The notes beneath the pieces were generated by a model, which searched no databases, was not told the DNA's origin, and was given only the letters and a program-made list of their open reading frames with translations. The position numbers were made by a program, and so were the translations under genes. A stretch of 64,000 nucleotides of DNA from Ectothiorhodospiraceae bacterium 2226. Lineage in GTDB: Bacteria > Pseudomonadota > Gammaproteobacteria > GCA-013348725. The stretch spans positions 794,501 through 858,500 of the forward strand of contig CP054689.1 of NCBI GenBank assembly GCA_013348725.1, given 5' to 3'. Shown here one piece after another: positions 1-8,374 of this stretch. Within the stretch, counting starts at the first letter, position 1; each line of letters starts with the position of its first letter.

Positions 1-632
1 TCAACGCCTACCTCGACGACTACGTGTTCCTGATCGACGCGGTGGTGGAACTGCTGCAGGCGCGCTGGCGCGACGCCGACATGACGCTCGCGATGGCCCT
101 GGCCGACGCCCTGCTTGCCCACTTCCAGGATCGGCGCGGCGGGTTCTACTTCACCTCGCACGACCACGAAAACCTGATCCACCGACCCAAGCCCATGGCC
201 GACGACGCCACCCCGGCGGGCAACGGCGTGGCCGCCCAGGTGCTCGGCCGGCTCGGTCACCTGCTCGGCGACACACGCTACCTGGAGGCCGCCGAGCGCA
301 CGCTGAAGGCCGCCTGGCGCGAGATGAACCAAATGCCGTACGCCTACGGCGCGCTGCTGATCGCGCTGGAAGAGTACGCCTACCCACTGGAGACGGTGGT
401 GGTGCGCGCGCCGCAGGAGGCCTGCGCGGCTTGGCGGCGCAGCGCCGACTACGCCCCGCGCCGGCTGCAGTTCTGCATCCCGGCCGAGGCGCAGGCCCTG
501 CCCGGCGCGCTCGCGCAGCGTGCGCCGCGCGGCGCGGGCGTCGCTTACCTGTGCCGCGGGCAGACCTGCTCCGCGCCGCTGGAGAGCTCCGAGGCCCTGG
601 GCAACGCCCTGGCGGGGGCACCGCTGCAGTAA
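1..632 (+). CDS. C-terminal part of YyaL/DUF255 thioredoxin-domain protein (cut by window edge)
   Basis: The reading frame is open from base 3 to the stop at 630-632, so this is the 3' part of a longer gene. The visible part starts NAYLDDYVFLIDAVVELLQ and continues with GGFYFTSHDHENLIHRPK and DDATPAGNGVAAQVLGRL. These are typical of the alpha/alpha-barrel half of the YyaL/spermatogenesis-associated-protein-20 family (DUF255 thioredoxin domain plus six-hairpin region). The N-terminal thioredoxin-like domain would lie outside the window. Biochemical function in bacteria is not established. Family assignment is good; nothing can be said about its promoter. Confidence 0.8.
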   Translation, partial: NAYLDDYVFLIDAVVELLQARWRDADMTLAMALADALLAHFQDRRGGFYFTSHDHENLIHRPKPMADDATPAGNGVAAQVLGRLGHLLGDTRYLEAAERTLKAAWREMNQMPYAYGALLIALEEYAYPLETVVVRAPQEACAAWRRSADYAPRRLQFCIPAEAQALPGALAQRAPRGAGVAYLCRGQTCSAPLESSEALGNALAGAPLQ

Positions 633-740
633 CATCCCCCGTCCGGCGCCCGCACCGGGCGGTTCTAACGGTGGACGTGCCAGCTCTTTTTCAGCATCCT
701 GCTAGAATCGCCAAGACTCCTGCAACCCGCTCAAGGTGTT

Positions 741-1721
741 ATGGACCTGCTCGGCGACTACGCCCTCTTCCTGGCCAAGACCGTCACCATCGTGCTTGCC
801 CTCGTGGCCCTGGCGGCCCTGCTCGGCGGGCGCGGCCGGCACAAGCACGCGCCGGAGGGACGCCTGCAAGTGCATCATCTCAACGCCCGCTACGACGCCA
901 TGGCGCGCGCCCTGGAGCGCGGCATGGAGCCGGCACGCAGCTACCGCCACTGGCTGGCGCGCCCGCGCAAGCGCCCGCCGCCGCCCGCCGGGCCGCGCAA
1001 GGGTCGGCCCCGCATGTTCGTGCTCAACTTCACCGGCGACGTGCGCGCCTCGGCGGTCGCCTCGCTGCGCGAGGAGATCTCCGCCATCCTGGGCGCCGCG
1101 CGCGAGGGCGACCGGGTGCTGCTGCGCCTGCAGAGCCCGGGCGGCGTGGTGCACGGCTACGGCCTGGCCGCCTCGCAGCTGTTGCGCCTCAAGGCCAAGG
1201 GCCTGCCGCTCACAGTGGCGGTCGACAAGGTCGCGGCGAGCGGCGGCTACATGATGGCCTGCGTGGCCGACCGGATCGTGGCGGCACCGTTCGCGGTGGT
1301 GGGCTCCATCGGCGTCATCGCCCAACTGCCCAACTTCAACCGCCTGCTCAAGGCCCACAACATCGACTTCGAGCAGTTCAAGGGCGGGGAATACAAGCGC
1401 ACGGTGACGCTGTTCGGCGAGAACACGGAGGCGGAGCGGGAGAAGTTTCAGGGCGACATCGACACCACGCATCGCCTGTTCAAGGACTTCGTGGCGCAGC
1501 ACCGCCCCGGGCTGGACATCGGCCGGGTGAGCACCGGCGAGTACTGGTACGGTACCGAGGCATTGCAGTTGGGGCTTATCGACGAGATCGGCACCAGCGA
1601 CGACCTGTTGCTGCAGGCCGCGAGCGAGGCGGAGCTGTTCGAGGTGAGCTACGCCCGCCGCCAGCCGCTGACCGCCCGCCTGTTCGGCGCCATCCAGGCG
1701 CTGCGCCAGCCCTGGAGCTGA
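741..1721 (+). CDS. sohB: SohB-like inner-membrane S49 peptidase
   Basis: The 326-residue protein has one N-terminal membrane segment (about residues 10-29), a basic cytoplasmic or juxtamembrane linker to about residue 90, and an S49 (SppA/SohB) protease domain. The Ser-Lys dyad is visible: Ser167 in AASGGYM and Lys219 in GEYKRT. The motif SPGG near 132-135 is the family's oxyanion-region loop. Length and single-domain layout fit SohB rather than the tandem-domain SppA. An AAGG-type ribosome site lies just before the ATG. The role is probably degradation of membrane or signal-peptide fragments. It is transcribed away from the upstream DUF255 gene with a gap of about 110 bases and may have its own promoter. 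Confidence 0.9.
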   Translation: MDLLGDYALFLAKTVTIVLALVALAALLGGRGRHKHAPEGRLQVHHLNARYDAMARALERGMEPARSYRHWLARPRKRPPPPAGPRKGRPRMFVLNFTGDVRASAVASLREEISAILGAAREGDRVLLRLQSPGGVVHGYGLAASQLLRLKAKGLPLTVAVDKVAASGGYMMACVADRIVAAPFAVVGSIGVIAQLPNFNRLLKAHNIDFEQFKGGEYKRTVTLFGENTEAEREKFQGDIDTTHRLFKDFVAQHRPGLDIGRVSTGEYWYGTEALQLGLIDEIGTSDDLLLQAASEAELFEVSYARRQPLTARLFGAIQALRQPWS

Positions 1722-1731
1722 GCGGCGCGGC

Positions 1732-2190
1732 TCAGTCGACCCGGGCCTCCACGCCAATCAGCTCCCCCGCGCGGTAGCCCAGCAGCCAGGTCACGGTATC
1801 GGCCAGGCGCGCGCGCTGCGCCGGCGCGAGCGCGCCCGTGGGCAGGCGCAGCGGCAACCCGCTCGCCGGCTCGAAGCCGCCGCGCCCCGCGTGGCGCGGC
1901 AGCACGTAGCCCGGCACGAATTCAGCGATCAGCGCCCCCACGCTCTTCATGGCCGTGGCCGGCTCGTCAAACAGCGCGAGCAGGGCCGCGCGTCCCGCCG
2001 GCGCGCTGGCGAAGATGGCGCGCCCCTCCGCCGCCCCGATGCTGCCATGCGCGAGGGCGAAGGCGCCGCTCGGCAGGTCGCCGGGGTTGTTCAGGCGCCA
2101 GGTGCGGCTGCCGCCACGGTGCAGTACGGCGCACCCCGCCAACTCGTAGCGCACCACGAGCGGCGCGACGCTGTAGGCCTGCGCTTGCAC
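1732..2190 (-). CDS. Small lysozyme-like/phage-structural-type protein
   Basis: About 152 residues from a GTG start at 2190, which begins one base past the stop of the gene upstream. The central part WRLNNPGDLPSGAFALAHG followed by G-RAIFASAPAGRAALLALF resembles the R-NNPGN-(L/I)...FAIF-S...G--AL--LL signature. That signature is seen in phage virion lysozyme-like proteins and in some contractile-system cargo proteins. There is no signal peptide or membrane segment. The start is uncertain because no strong Shine-Dalgarno is seen, which suggests translational coupling to the preceding gene. Family resemblance is from memory of the motif only; peptidoglycan activity is an inference. Confidence 0.5.
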   Translation of the reverse strand: MQAQAYSVAPLVVRYELAGCAVLHRGGSRTWRLNNPGDLPSGAFALAHGSIGAAEGRAIFASAPAGRAALLALFDEPATAMKSVGALIAEFVPGYVLPRHAGRGGFEPASGLPLRLPTGALAPAQRARLADTVTWLLGYRAGELIGVEARVD

Positions 2191-2191
2191 G

Positions 2192-2671
2192 CTACTTGAT
2201 GCGCGCAACCGGCCCGACGATGCGCAGTTCGCCGTCGGCGCTGACCTCGATGCCGCCGCCATGGATACGCACGGCGCCCGCGGCGCCGACCGTCACGCTA
2301 CCGGCGCGGGTGCGGATCACCACGTCGCCCTCGCGGGCGTCGAGCACGATCTGGTCGCCGTGGCGCTCCAGGCTCACGGGCGGACGCTCGCCGGGGCGGC
2401 GCAGCCGCGCCATGACCGTGGTCTGCCGCTCGCCCACCAGCACGATCACGCCGTCGCCGTGGTGCAGCGCCGGCACGTGGGCGGCGTGGTAATCCACCGC
2501 GAGTTCGGCGTTGGCCCCGTCGCGCACCAGCGCCACCTGCCGCGCCTCGCCCTCGTGCGCCACGGTGACCACCGCCTGCATCAACTCCGTGCCCCCCTCG
2601 AGGCCCAGCTTCGGATCTTCGTAATGCGCCGCGGTGCGGTATTCGCCCATCGGGACGATCTTGTCGGACAT
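2192..2671 (-). CDS. gp5/VgrG-stalk-like or DUF3540/DUF6484-like protein
   Basis: A 159-residue protein starting at the ATG read from 2671, preceded by a GGGGGG-rich ribosome site. Residues about 30-95 look like an OB-type beta domain (VALVRDGANAELAVDYHAAH, GDGVIVLVGE). Residues about 105-159 form short alternating beta repeats (GDQIVLDAREGDVVIRTRAG, GGGIEVSADGELRIVGPVA), like the triple-stranded stalk of phage gp5, VgrG or small T6SS accessory proteins. It has no partner phage or T6SS structural genes here except the adjacent lysozyme-like gene. Function unknown; the fold call is inferred from the repeat pattern. Confidence 0.55.
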   Translation of the reverse strand: MSDKIVPMGEYRTAAHYEDPKLGLEGGTELMQAVVTVAHEGEARQVALVRDGANAELAVDYHAAHVPALHHGDGVIVLVGERQTTVMARLRRPGERPPVSLERHGDQIVLDAREGDVVIRTRAGSVTVGAAGAVRIHGGGIEVSADGELRIVGPVARIK

Positions 2672-3090
2672 TTCCCCCCCTAATTGTTCTTGCACTGCTG
2701 GACGGTCGTCCTTGTCATTTGTTTGGTTCGATAAAGCCCGCAGCAATCCGCGGCGTGCCGCGTTCCCCAAGATAGTCTGAATCACTCCATCCTGGAGTTC
2801 TCGGACCACGCGATGCGAAAAGTGTGGTTTTCGCGTGCTTCGTAACGACGGCTTGCAGCCGTCGATCACGGCGGCACGTCCCTGTGCCGCGGGTAGCTCT
2901 GAGTCGATCGGAGCTCCTCTTAATGTGAAACGCCGTTCCCCAAGTAGCGCGACACCGGCGGTGTGAAGACGCTCCCAAACGCCCCACGGCGCGCCCCACG
3001 CCCCTGCGAGACGCATGGTAAGCGCTGCGCCGCGGGCGAAACATTGAACATGTGCACAGGGTTGATGAAGCTGCCGCCACATGACGCCAT
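2672..3090. other. Non-coding stretch between pgeF stop and the spike-like gene
   Basis: About 420 bases with no convincing gene and visibly lower GC than its neighbours. It must hold the promoter of the minus-strand pair 2671-1732. A hairpin with 8-base arms (CGACGGCT at 2846-2853, AGCCGTCG at 2857-2864) is present without a clear T-tract. The composition shift suggests that the pair and its leader were acquired together, but this is only suggestive. Confidence 0.4.
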
Positions 3091-3864
3091 TCAGTGGGGA
3101 ATGCGCCACACCAGCGTGGCCATGCGGCCGGTGGTGGCCGCGCGACGGTAGGAATAAAAGCGTGGATCGTGAAAGGTGCACGCGCCGCCGCCATACACGG
3201 ACGTCACCCCGACGCGCGCCAGGCGCCGCCGCGCCAACGCATAGAGATCGGCGTAGCTGCGGTCGCCGGGCCCCGGCGTAAAAGCCCCCGCGCTGGCCGC
3301 ATCCTGAGCCACAAAGGCGTCCCGCACCTCCGGCCCCACCTCGAACGCGCGCGGCCCGATGGCCGGGCCGAGCCACGCCAGAATCTCCGCGCCCGGCACC
3401 TGCATGGCCGCCACGGTAGCCTCCAGCACGCCGGCGGCCAGTCCGCGCCAACCCGCGTGGGCCACCGCGAGCCGCTCACCGCGGCGCGCGGCGAACACCA
3501 CCGGCAGGCAGTCGGCAGTCAGCACCGCCAGCACGACGCCCCCCTGCGCGGTATGCGCGGCGTCGGCCTCGGGCGGCACCGCGCCGGGTCGCCCGCGGGG
3601 CGCACCGGACACGCATAGTTCATCGGCCGCGGCCACGCGCATCCCATGCACCTGATTCAGCCAGCACGGCTCGCCCGGCAGCGCCAGAGCCTCGCGCAGC
3701 CGGGCGCGGTTCGCCGCCACCGCCTGCGGGTCGTCGCCCACGTGCAGGGCGAGATTCAGGCTCTCGTAGGGCGGCGCGCTGACGCCGCCGGCGCGCGTGG
3801 TGGTGCAGGCGCGTACGCCGGGCGGGGCGGGCCAGTCGGCCTCGAAGACCGGCAGATCGCTCAC
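3091..3864 (-). CDS. pgeF: Purine nucleoside phosphorylase / laccase-domain protein PgeF (YfiH)
   Basis: A 257-residue Cu-oxidase_4 family protein starting at a GTG whose GTGA overlaps the rluD stop. The metal-site residues of the family are visible: His73 in NQVHG, Cys119 in TADCLP and His136 in AHAGWRG. The C-terminal half has the usual GP-IG---FEVG motif. YfiH-family proteins phosphorolyse purine nucleosides, and in E. coli YfiH is implicated in editing of peptidoglycan precursor errors. The rluD-yfiH order is the common gammaproteobacterial one, and the overlap implies translational coupling. Confidence 0.93.
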   Translation of the reverse strand: MSDLPVFEADWPAPPGVRACTTTRAGGVSAPPYESLNLALHVGDDPQAVAANRARLREALALPGEPCWLNQVHGMRVAAADELCVSGAPRGRPGAVPPEADAAHTAQGGVVLAVLTADCLPVVFAARRGERLAVAHAGWRGLAAGVLEATVAAMQVPGAEILAWLGPAIGPRAFEVGPEVRDAFVAQDAASAGAFTPGPGDRSYADLYALARRRLARVGVTSVYGGGACTFHDPRFYSYRRAATTGRMATLVWRIPH

Positions 3865-4820
3865 GCGTGCGCCTCGGCATCGGCCTCCAGCGCCGCGATC
3901 AGCGCCTGCATGTCGGCCGGCGCGGGCGCCTCCCACACCACGGGGCGCCCGTCGGCCGGATGTGCCAGCGCCAGACGCGCGGCATGCAGCGCCTGACGGC
4001 GAAAGCCCTGCAGGGCCTCGCGCAGTGCCTCGCTCGCCCCCGCCGGCGGGCGAGGTCGCCCGCCGTAGACGGGGTCGCCGACCAGCGGATGGCGGATGTG
4101 GGCCATGTGCACGCGTATCTGGTGGGTACGGCCGGTTTCCAGCGCAACGCGCAGCAGGCTCTGCCCGCGGTAGCGCGCCAGCACGCGGTAATGGGTGGTG
4201 GCCTCCTTGCCGCTGCTCACCAGCGCCATGCGCTTGCGGTCCACCGGATGGCGGCCGATCGCCCCTTCCACCGTCCCGCCGGCGATCACCACGCCTTGCA
4301 CCAGTGCCAGGTACTCGCGGCTCATGCTGCGCACGCGCAGCTGCTCCACCAGCGATTTGTGCGCGCGCAGGCTCTTGGCCACCACCAGCAGACCGCTGGT
4401 GTCCTTGTCCAGCCGGTGGACGATGCCCGCCCGCGGCAGGTGCTTGAGCGCGGGCGCGTGGTGCAGCAAGGCGTTCAGCAGCGTGCCGCCGGCATGGCCC
4501 GCGGCCGGGTGCACCACCAGGCCCGGCGGCTTGTCGATCACCAACAGATCGTCGTCCTCGTACACCACCTGCAGCGCGATGGGCTCGGCCTCCCACTCGC
4601 CCTGCTCCTCCATCACCGCGTCGAGCTCGATCAGCTCGCCGCCGCGCAGCTTGTCCTTGGACTTGGGGCGCCGCGCGTCGAGCTGCACGCGGCCCTCGCG
4701 CACCCATTGCTGCAGGCGCGAGCGCGAGTAATCCGGGAACAGCTCCACCAAGGCCTGGTCGAGTCGTCGCCCGGCCAATTCCATCGGCACGCGACACTGG
4801 GCGCGCAAACTACGCTGCAT
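3861..4820 (-). CDS. rluD: 23S rRNA pseudouridine synthase RluD
   Basis: A 319-residue protein with an N-terminal S4 RNA-binding domain (about 14-75) and a RluA-type pseudouridine synthase domain. The catalytic Asp138 lies in GIVHRLDKDTSG. Length and layout match RluD, which makes the helix-69 pseudouridines of 23S rRNA. It lies head to head with bamD, as in E. coli and Pseudomonas, with about 87 bases between the two starts. It is the first gene of a two-gene unit with pgeF. Confidence 0.94.
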   Translation of the reverse strand: MQRSLRAQCRVPMELAGRRLDQALVELFPDYSRSRLQQWVREGRVQLDARRPKSKDKLRGGELIELDAVMEEQGEWEAEPIALQVVYEDDDLLVIDKPPGLVVHPAAGHAGGTLLNALLHHAPALKHLPRAGIVHRLDKDTSGLLVVAKSLRAHKSLVEQLRVRSMSREYLALVQGVVIAGGTVEGAIGRHPVDRKRMALVSSGKEATTHYRVLARYRGQSLLRVALETGRTHQIRVHMAHIRHPLVGDPVYGGRPRPPAGASEALREALQGFRRQALHAARLALAHPADGRPVVWEAPAPADMQALIAALEADAEAHA

Positions 4821-4907
4821 GAAGCACTCCCTTACGTTTTCCTCGCCGCGAGCGCGGCGGTATACTCGCCCCCTATGCTATCAACGGAGGCGCCCGCTAG
4901 GGCTGAT

Positions 4908-5684
4908 ATGACACGGATCGCACGCATTTTTGTCGTGGCGTGGCTCGCCTTGGCGCTCGCCGGCTGCGCGACGCTCGGCCGGGACGAGACCGCCGACTGG
5001 AGCGCCGAGCGCTTCTACGAGGAGGGCCGCTCGGCCATGGACGCCGGCGACTACGAGAAGGCCGCCGGCCTCTTCGAGCGCCTGGAGGCGCGCTTCCCCC
5101 ACGGTCCGTATGCCCAGCAGGCCCAGCTGGAGCTGCCCTATGCCTATTACCGCGGACGGGAGCCCGCCTCCGCCATCGCCGCGGCCGATCGCTTCATCCA
5201 GCTGCACCCGCGCCACGAGCATGTGGATTACGCCTACTACATCCGCGGCCTGGCCAGCTTCCAGCACGCCGAGACGCGGATGGAGCGCCTGTTCCGTCAG
5301 GACGCCGCCGAGCGTGACCCGCAGGCCGCCCGCGAATCCTTCGCCTACTTCCGCGAGCTGGTGCAGCGTTTCCCGGACAGCCGCTACGCCGAGGACGCCA
5401 CCGAGCGCATGATCCACCTGCGCAACATGCTGGCCCGCTATGAGCTGCACGTCGCGAATTACTACTTCCGCCGCGGCGCCATGCTGGCCGCCGCGAACCG
5501 CGCCAAGTACGTGGTGGAGAACTACGATCAAACGCCCTCGGTACCCGACGCCCTGGCGATGATGGCGCAGGCGTACGGTGAACTCGGGCAAGACGACCTG
5601 GCCGACGACGCACGCGAGGTCCTGCGGCTAAACTTCCCGGACCACCCCGCCGCGCAAGCCCCGCGGGCGCAGCGCGGCAACTAG
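4908..5684 (+). CDS. bamD: Outer-membrane assembly lipoprotein BamD (ComL)
   Basis: A 258-residue protein with a lipoprotein signal (MTRIARIFVVAWLALALAGC, lipobox LAGC, Cys about 20) followed by five TPR-like helical repeats, e.g. FYEEGRSAMDAGDYEKAAGLF and AYYIRGLASF. This is the essential BamD subunit of the beta-barrel assembly complex, anchored in the periplasmic leaflet of the outer membrane. An in-frame ATG at 4875 exists, but the start at 4908 puts the signal peptide at the N-terminus. The only strong purine-rich site (4884-4890) is rather far upstream, so the exact start is a judgement. Confidence 0.93.
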   Translation: MTRIARIFVVAWLALALAGCATLGRDETADWSAERFYEEGRSAMDAGDYEKAAGLFERLEARFPHGPYAQQAQLELPYAYYRGREPASAIAAADRFIQLHPRHEHVDYAYYIRGLASFQHAETRMERLFRQDAAERDPQAARESFAYFRELVQRFPDSRYAEDATERMIHLRNMLARYELHVANYYFRRGAMLAAANRAKYVVENYDQTPSVPDALAMMAQAYGELGQDDLADDAREVLRLNFPDHPAAQAPRAQRGN

Positions 5685-5725
5685 CCGCCGTCGCGGGCGG
5701 CACACCCCCTAACGGAGAACCGGCG

Positions 5726-6247
5726 ATGTGGGACTTCTTCGAGACCGTGCGACACCGCCACTCGGTGCGCAAGTACCAGAGCGGACGCCCCGTCGAACGC
5801 GAGAAGCTGCACGCCGTTCTGGAGATGGCCTGCGCCGCGCCCTCGGCGGGTGACCTGCAGGCCTACCGGGTTGTCGTGGTACAGGACGAGGCGCGGCGCC
5901 AAGCGCTGAGCGCCGCCGCCCACGGTCAGGACTTCGTCGGGCAGGCGCCGGTCTGCTTCGTCTTCTGCAGTGAACCCGACCGCGCCGCGGCGCGCTACGG
6001 TGACCGGGGCCGCCAACTGTACGCCCTGCAGGACGCCACCATCGCCGCGGCCTATGCCCAGCTTGCCATCGTCGCCGCCGGTATGGGCTCGACCTGGATC
6101 GGGTACTTCGATGAAGATCAGGTACGCCGGGCGCTCGATCTGGAAGACGGCCTGCTCCCGGTCGCCTTGCTGGCGGTCGGCTACCCCGCCGAACTCCCCG
6201 AACCCACCCCGCGGCGGCGCCTCGACGAGATGGTGCGCTACCTGTAG
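5726..6247 (+). CDS. Nitroreductase-family FMN oxidoreductase
   Basis: A 173-residue protein with the family's N-terminal RHSVRKYQS FMN-phosphate motif (residues about 11-19), APSAGDLQ (38-45) and a C-terminal GLLPVALLAVGYP segment. This is a short single-domain nitroreductase/SagB-like flavin reductase. Substrate cannot be told from sequence. A good ribosome site (ACGGAGA) precedes the ATG. The next gene follows 13 bases downstream, so the two are probably co-transcribed, and bamD ends only 41 bases upstream. Confidence 0.88.
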   Translation: MWDFFETVRHRHSVRKYQSGRPVEREKLHAVLEMACAAPSAGDLQAYRVVVVQDEARRQALSAAAHGQDFVGQAPVCFVFCSEPDRAAARYGDRGRQLYALQDATIAAAYAQLAIVAAGMGSTWIGYFDEDQVRRALDLEDGLLPVALLAVGYPAELPEPTPRRRLDEMVRYL

Positions 6248-6260
6248 TCCACAGTCTCTC

Positions 6261-6665
6261 ATGGCCCGGCCCGACATCCGCATCAAGCGCATGTACGAGA
6301 CCGTCTCGCCGCAAGATGGACAGCGTGTACTGGTGGCTCGGGTCTGGCCGCGCGGGCGCACGAAGGAGCAGGTGCGCGCCGAGCTTTGGCTGAAGGACGC
6401 CGCCCCCAGCACCGCGCTACGCAAGTGGTTCGGGCACGAGCCCAGGCGCTGGGCGCAGTTCAAGGATTGCTACTTCGCGGAACTCGACCAGCGTGGCGAG
6501 GCGCTTGACCCACTGCGCGCGATCGCCGCCGCCGACACGCTCACCCTCCTCTACGCCGCACGCGACCCGGAACACAATCACGCCCTCGCGTTGCGCGAAT
6601 ACCTCCTCACGCACCGCTGGGCATCCCATGGGCGATGGGGGCGCGCCCACGCGGCGCACCGCTGA
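6261..6665 (+). CDS. DUF488 family protein
   Basis: 134 residues with the DUF488 hallmarks: an N-terminal I-IKR-YE segment, RVLVARVWPRG (about 22-32), ELWLKDAAPS and a C-terminal LTLLYAARDPEHNHALALREYL segment. The family is widespread and of unknown biochemical function. The ATG at 6261 is chosen because it immediately follows the nitroreductase stop and opens the conserved region. The last residues (HRWASHGRWGRAHAAHR) are a low-complexity tail. Confidence 0.85.
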   Translation: MARPDIRIKRMYETVSPQDGQRVLVARVWPRGRTKEQVRAELWLKDAAPSTALRKWFGHEPRRWAQFKDCYFAELDQRGEALDPLRAIAAADTLTLLYAARDPEHNHALALREYLLTHRWASHGRWGRAHAAHR

Positions 6666-6713
6666 ACCGCGGTGACCGCCCGGCCCCAGCCGAGCGGCAT
6701 CAGGACGCATCTG

Positions 6714-7196
6714 TCACCCCAGCGCGCTGAGCACCGCGCGGCCACCGGGGGTGAGCAGCCACGCCACCGCCAGGACGTTCACGACCACGGTGCCCCAGAA
6801 GCGCACGCGAAAGCCGGGTTTGCGTGACTTGTGATGCAACAGTCGCTGGGCCGCCCAGGCGCCGGGCCAGCCGCCGACCAGCGCCAGCAGGTGCAGCGTG
6901 CGCTCGGGCGTGCGCCATGCGCCGCGCATGGCGGCCGTCTTGTCGACGGCGTACACCGCGAAGGCGAGCAGACTGAGGATCACGTAAGCGATGACGATCG
7001 GCCACGGCAAGCGGCCCCACGCGGCGAGGGCGCCGAGCAGCAGCACAAAGCCAGCGGGCAGGGCCAAAGGCGCGCGTCGCGCGCGTGGGGCCTCCACCCG
7101 GCGCTCCCGCCTGGCGCGGTGCCGCGTCGGGCGCGCGGTCGGGCGCACGTACTCGGTGGCGCTCGGGCGCCGACGACTCCGCCCGGAGGCGCTCAC
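6714..7196 (-). CDS. DUF1294 membrane protein
   Basis: 160 residues: a basic N-terminal extension (about 1-43), two hydrophobic segments (about 45-62, 65-85) and the DUF1294 signature YAVDKTAAM followed by RTPERTLHLLALVGGWPGAW and QRLLHHKSRK, then a last membrane segment. Many homologues carry an N-terminal cold-shock domain. Here that is replaced by an arginine-rich stretch without cold-shock motifs. Function is unknown. It converges on the DUF488 gene. Confidence 0.85.
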   Translation of the reverse strand: MSASGRSRRRPSATEYVRPTARPTRHRARRERRVEAPRARRAPLALPAGFVLLLGALAAWGRLPWPIVIAYVILSLLAFAVYAVDKTAAMRGAWRTPERTLHLLALVGGWPGAWAAQRLLHHKSRKPGFRVRFWGTVVVNVLAVAWLLTPGGRAVLSALG

Positions 7197-7331
7197 GCGG
7201 AAGCCCGCCTAGCGGCCGCCGCCCGTCGACGTAATGGCGTCATCATTAACTCCCCCCTGCAATTTCGCGCCTGGGCCAACCCAGCCGGCCCCATGGTACG
7301 CAGGCGGCCGCACACGCGCCGGGCGAAGCTC

Positions 7332-8291
7332 TCATCTCTGGACGCCCGGCACCACACCGGCGCGCCCGCTGAGCGCGGTACGCAGGAAGTCACGGAACAC
7401 GCGTACCCGCGCCGGGGCTTCCGCGCCGCCGACGCTGATCGCATGAAGGCGCCCGCGCGCGAAGGTCCAGCCGGACAGCACCGGCACCAGCTGCCCGGCC
7501 GCCACCGAACCGGCCGCCACGACGTCGGGCAGGATACCCACGCCACCGCCGGCCACCAGCAGGCGATGTACCCCGGCGAAGTCGCTGGCCTGCACCGCCG
7601 GCCGGACAAGCACCTCGGTCTGCTGGCCGCGCGCGCCGCCGAGACGCAGCCGCGCACCGGCGCCGGTGAGTCCGCGCGCGACCACGAGGTCGTACGCCGC
7701 GAGGTCGGCGGGGGTGCGCGGCATCCCGTGGGCTGCGAAGACAGCCGGCGCGGCGTACAGCCGCAGGTGGAAATCGATCAGGGTCGAGGCGCGGTAGCCC
7801 ATATCGGGCAGCGGGTCGGTGGTGGCGCGCAGGGCAAGGTCGATGCGGTGCGCGGCGAGGTCGAGCAGGGCGTCGCTCAGCACCAGTTCCACCGTGATCT
7901 GCGGATGGACGGCGCGAAACGCGACCACCAGCTCAGGCAGCACCTCCAGTCCGAGGTCGTGCGGCGCCGTAACGCGCAGGTGGCCGCGAGGCACCGAGCG
8001 CGCCTGACGCGCCCCCTCGACCGCGTCCGCCAGCAGCGTGAGGGCATCGCGCGCCTTGGCGTAGAACGCCAACCCCTCCTCGGTGGCGCTCACCGCCCGC
8101 GGCGTGCGCGCCAGCAGCGCCGTGTCCAGGCGCCGTTCCAGGCGCGAGATGCGGCGGCTGATGCCGCCCTTGGTCTCGCCGAGCTGGCGCGCGGCCGCCG
8201 AGATGGTGCCGAGCTCCACCACCGCGCAGTAAGCCCGCACATCCTCAAGGGCGCCGCCCAGGGTTTCCGTTTCATCAACCATGAGTTGCAT
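7332..8291 (-). CDS. LysR-family transcriptional regulator
   Basis: 319 residues with the N-terminal winged helix (AAARQLGETKGGISRRISRLERRL, about 33-56) and a LysR substrate-binding domain (GHLRVTAPHDLG at about 104-115 onward). It is divergent from the DoxX-dioxygenase pair with a shared 83-base upstream region, the classical layout for a LysR regulator controlling the genes across from it. Two in-frame ATGs (8291 and 8282) compete as start. The effector is unknown; an aromatic or quinone compound would fit the neighbours, which is inference. Confidence 0.9.
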   Translation of the reverse strand: MQLMVDETETLGGALEDVRAYCAVVELGTISAAARQLGETKGGISRRISRLERRLDTALLARTPRAVSATEEGLAFYAKARDALTLLADAVEGARQARSVPRGHLRVTAPHDLGLEVLPELVVAFRAVHPQITVELVLSDALLDLAAHRIDLALRATTDPLPDMGYRASTLIDFHLRLYAAPAVFAAHGMPRTPADLAAYDLVVARGLTGAGARLRLGGARGQQTEVLVRPAVQASDFAGVHRLLVAGGGVGILPDVVAAGSVAAGQLVPVLSGWTFARGRLHAISVGGAEAPARVRVFRDFLRTALSGRAGVVPGVQR

Positions 8292-8374
8292 TCTAGATGT
8301 GTTCTCACCACTCGGAAACCTTCATATCCTTTGCGTGACGGAGGATCCCCCTCCCCTGATCGAGGAGCCTGACC

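Noticed and set aside
3865-4797. Extended N-terminus for PgeF in the same frame
   Set aside because: This stretch is the shifted frame of rluD and is Arg/Ala-rich; the GTG at 3864 overlapping the rluD stop is the sensible start.
3867-4907. Plus-strand open frame running into bamD
   Set aside because: The upstream part is antisense to rluD with low-complexity composition; the real protein starts at the signal peptide at 4908.
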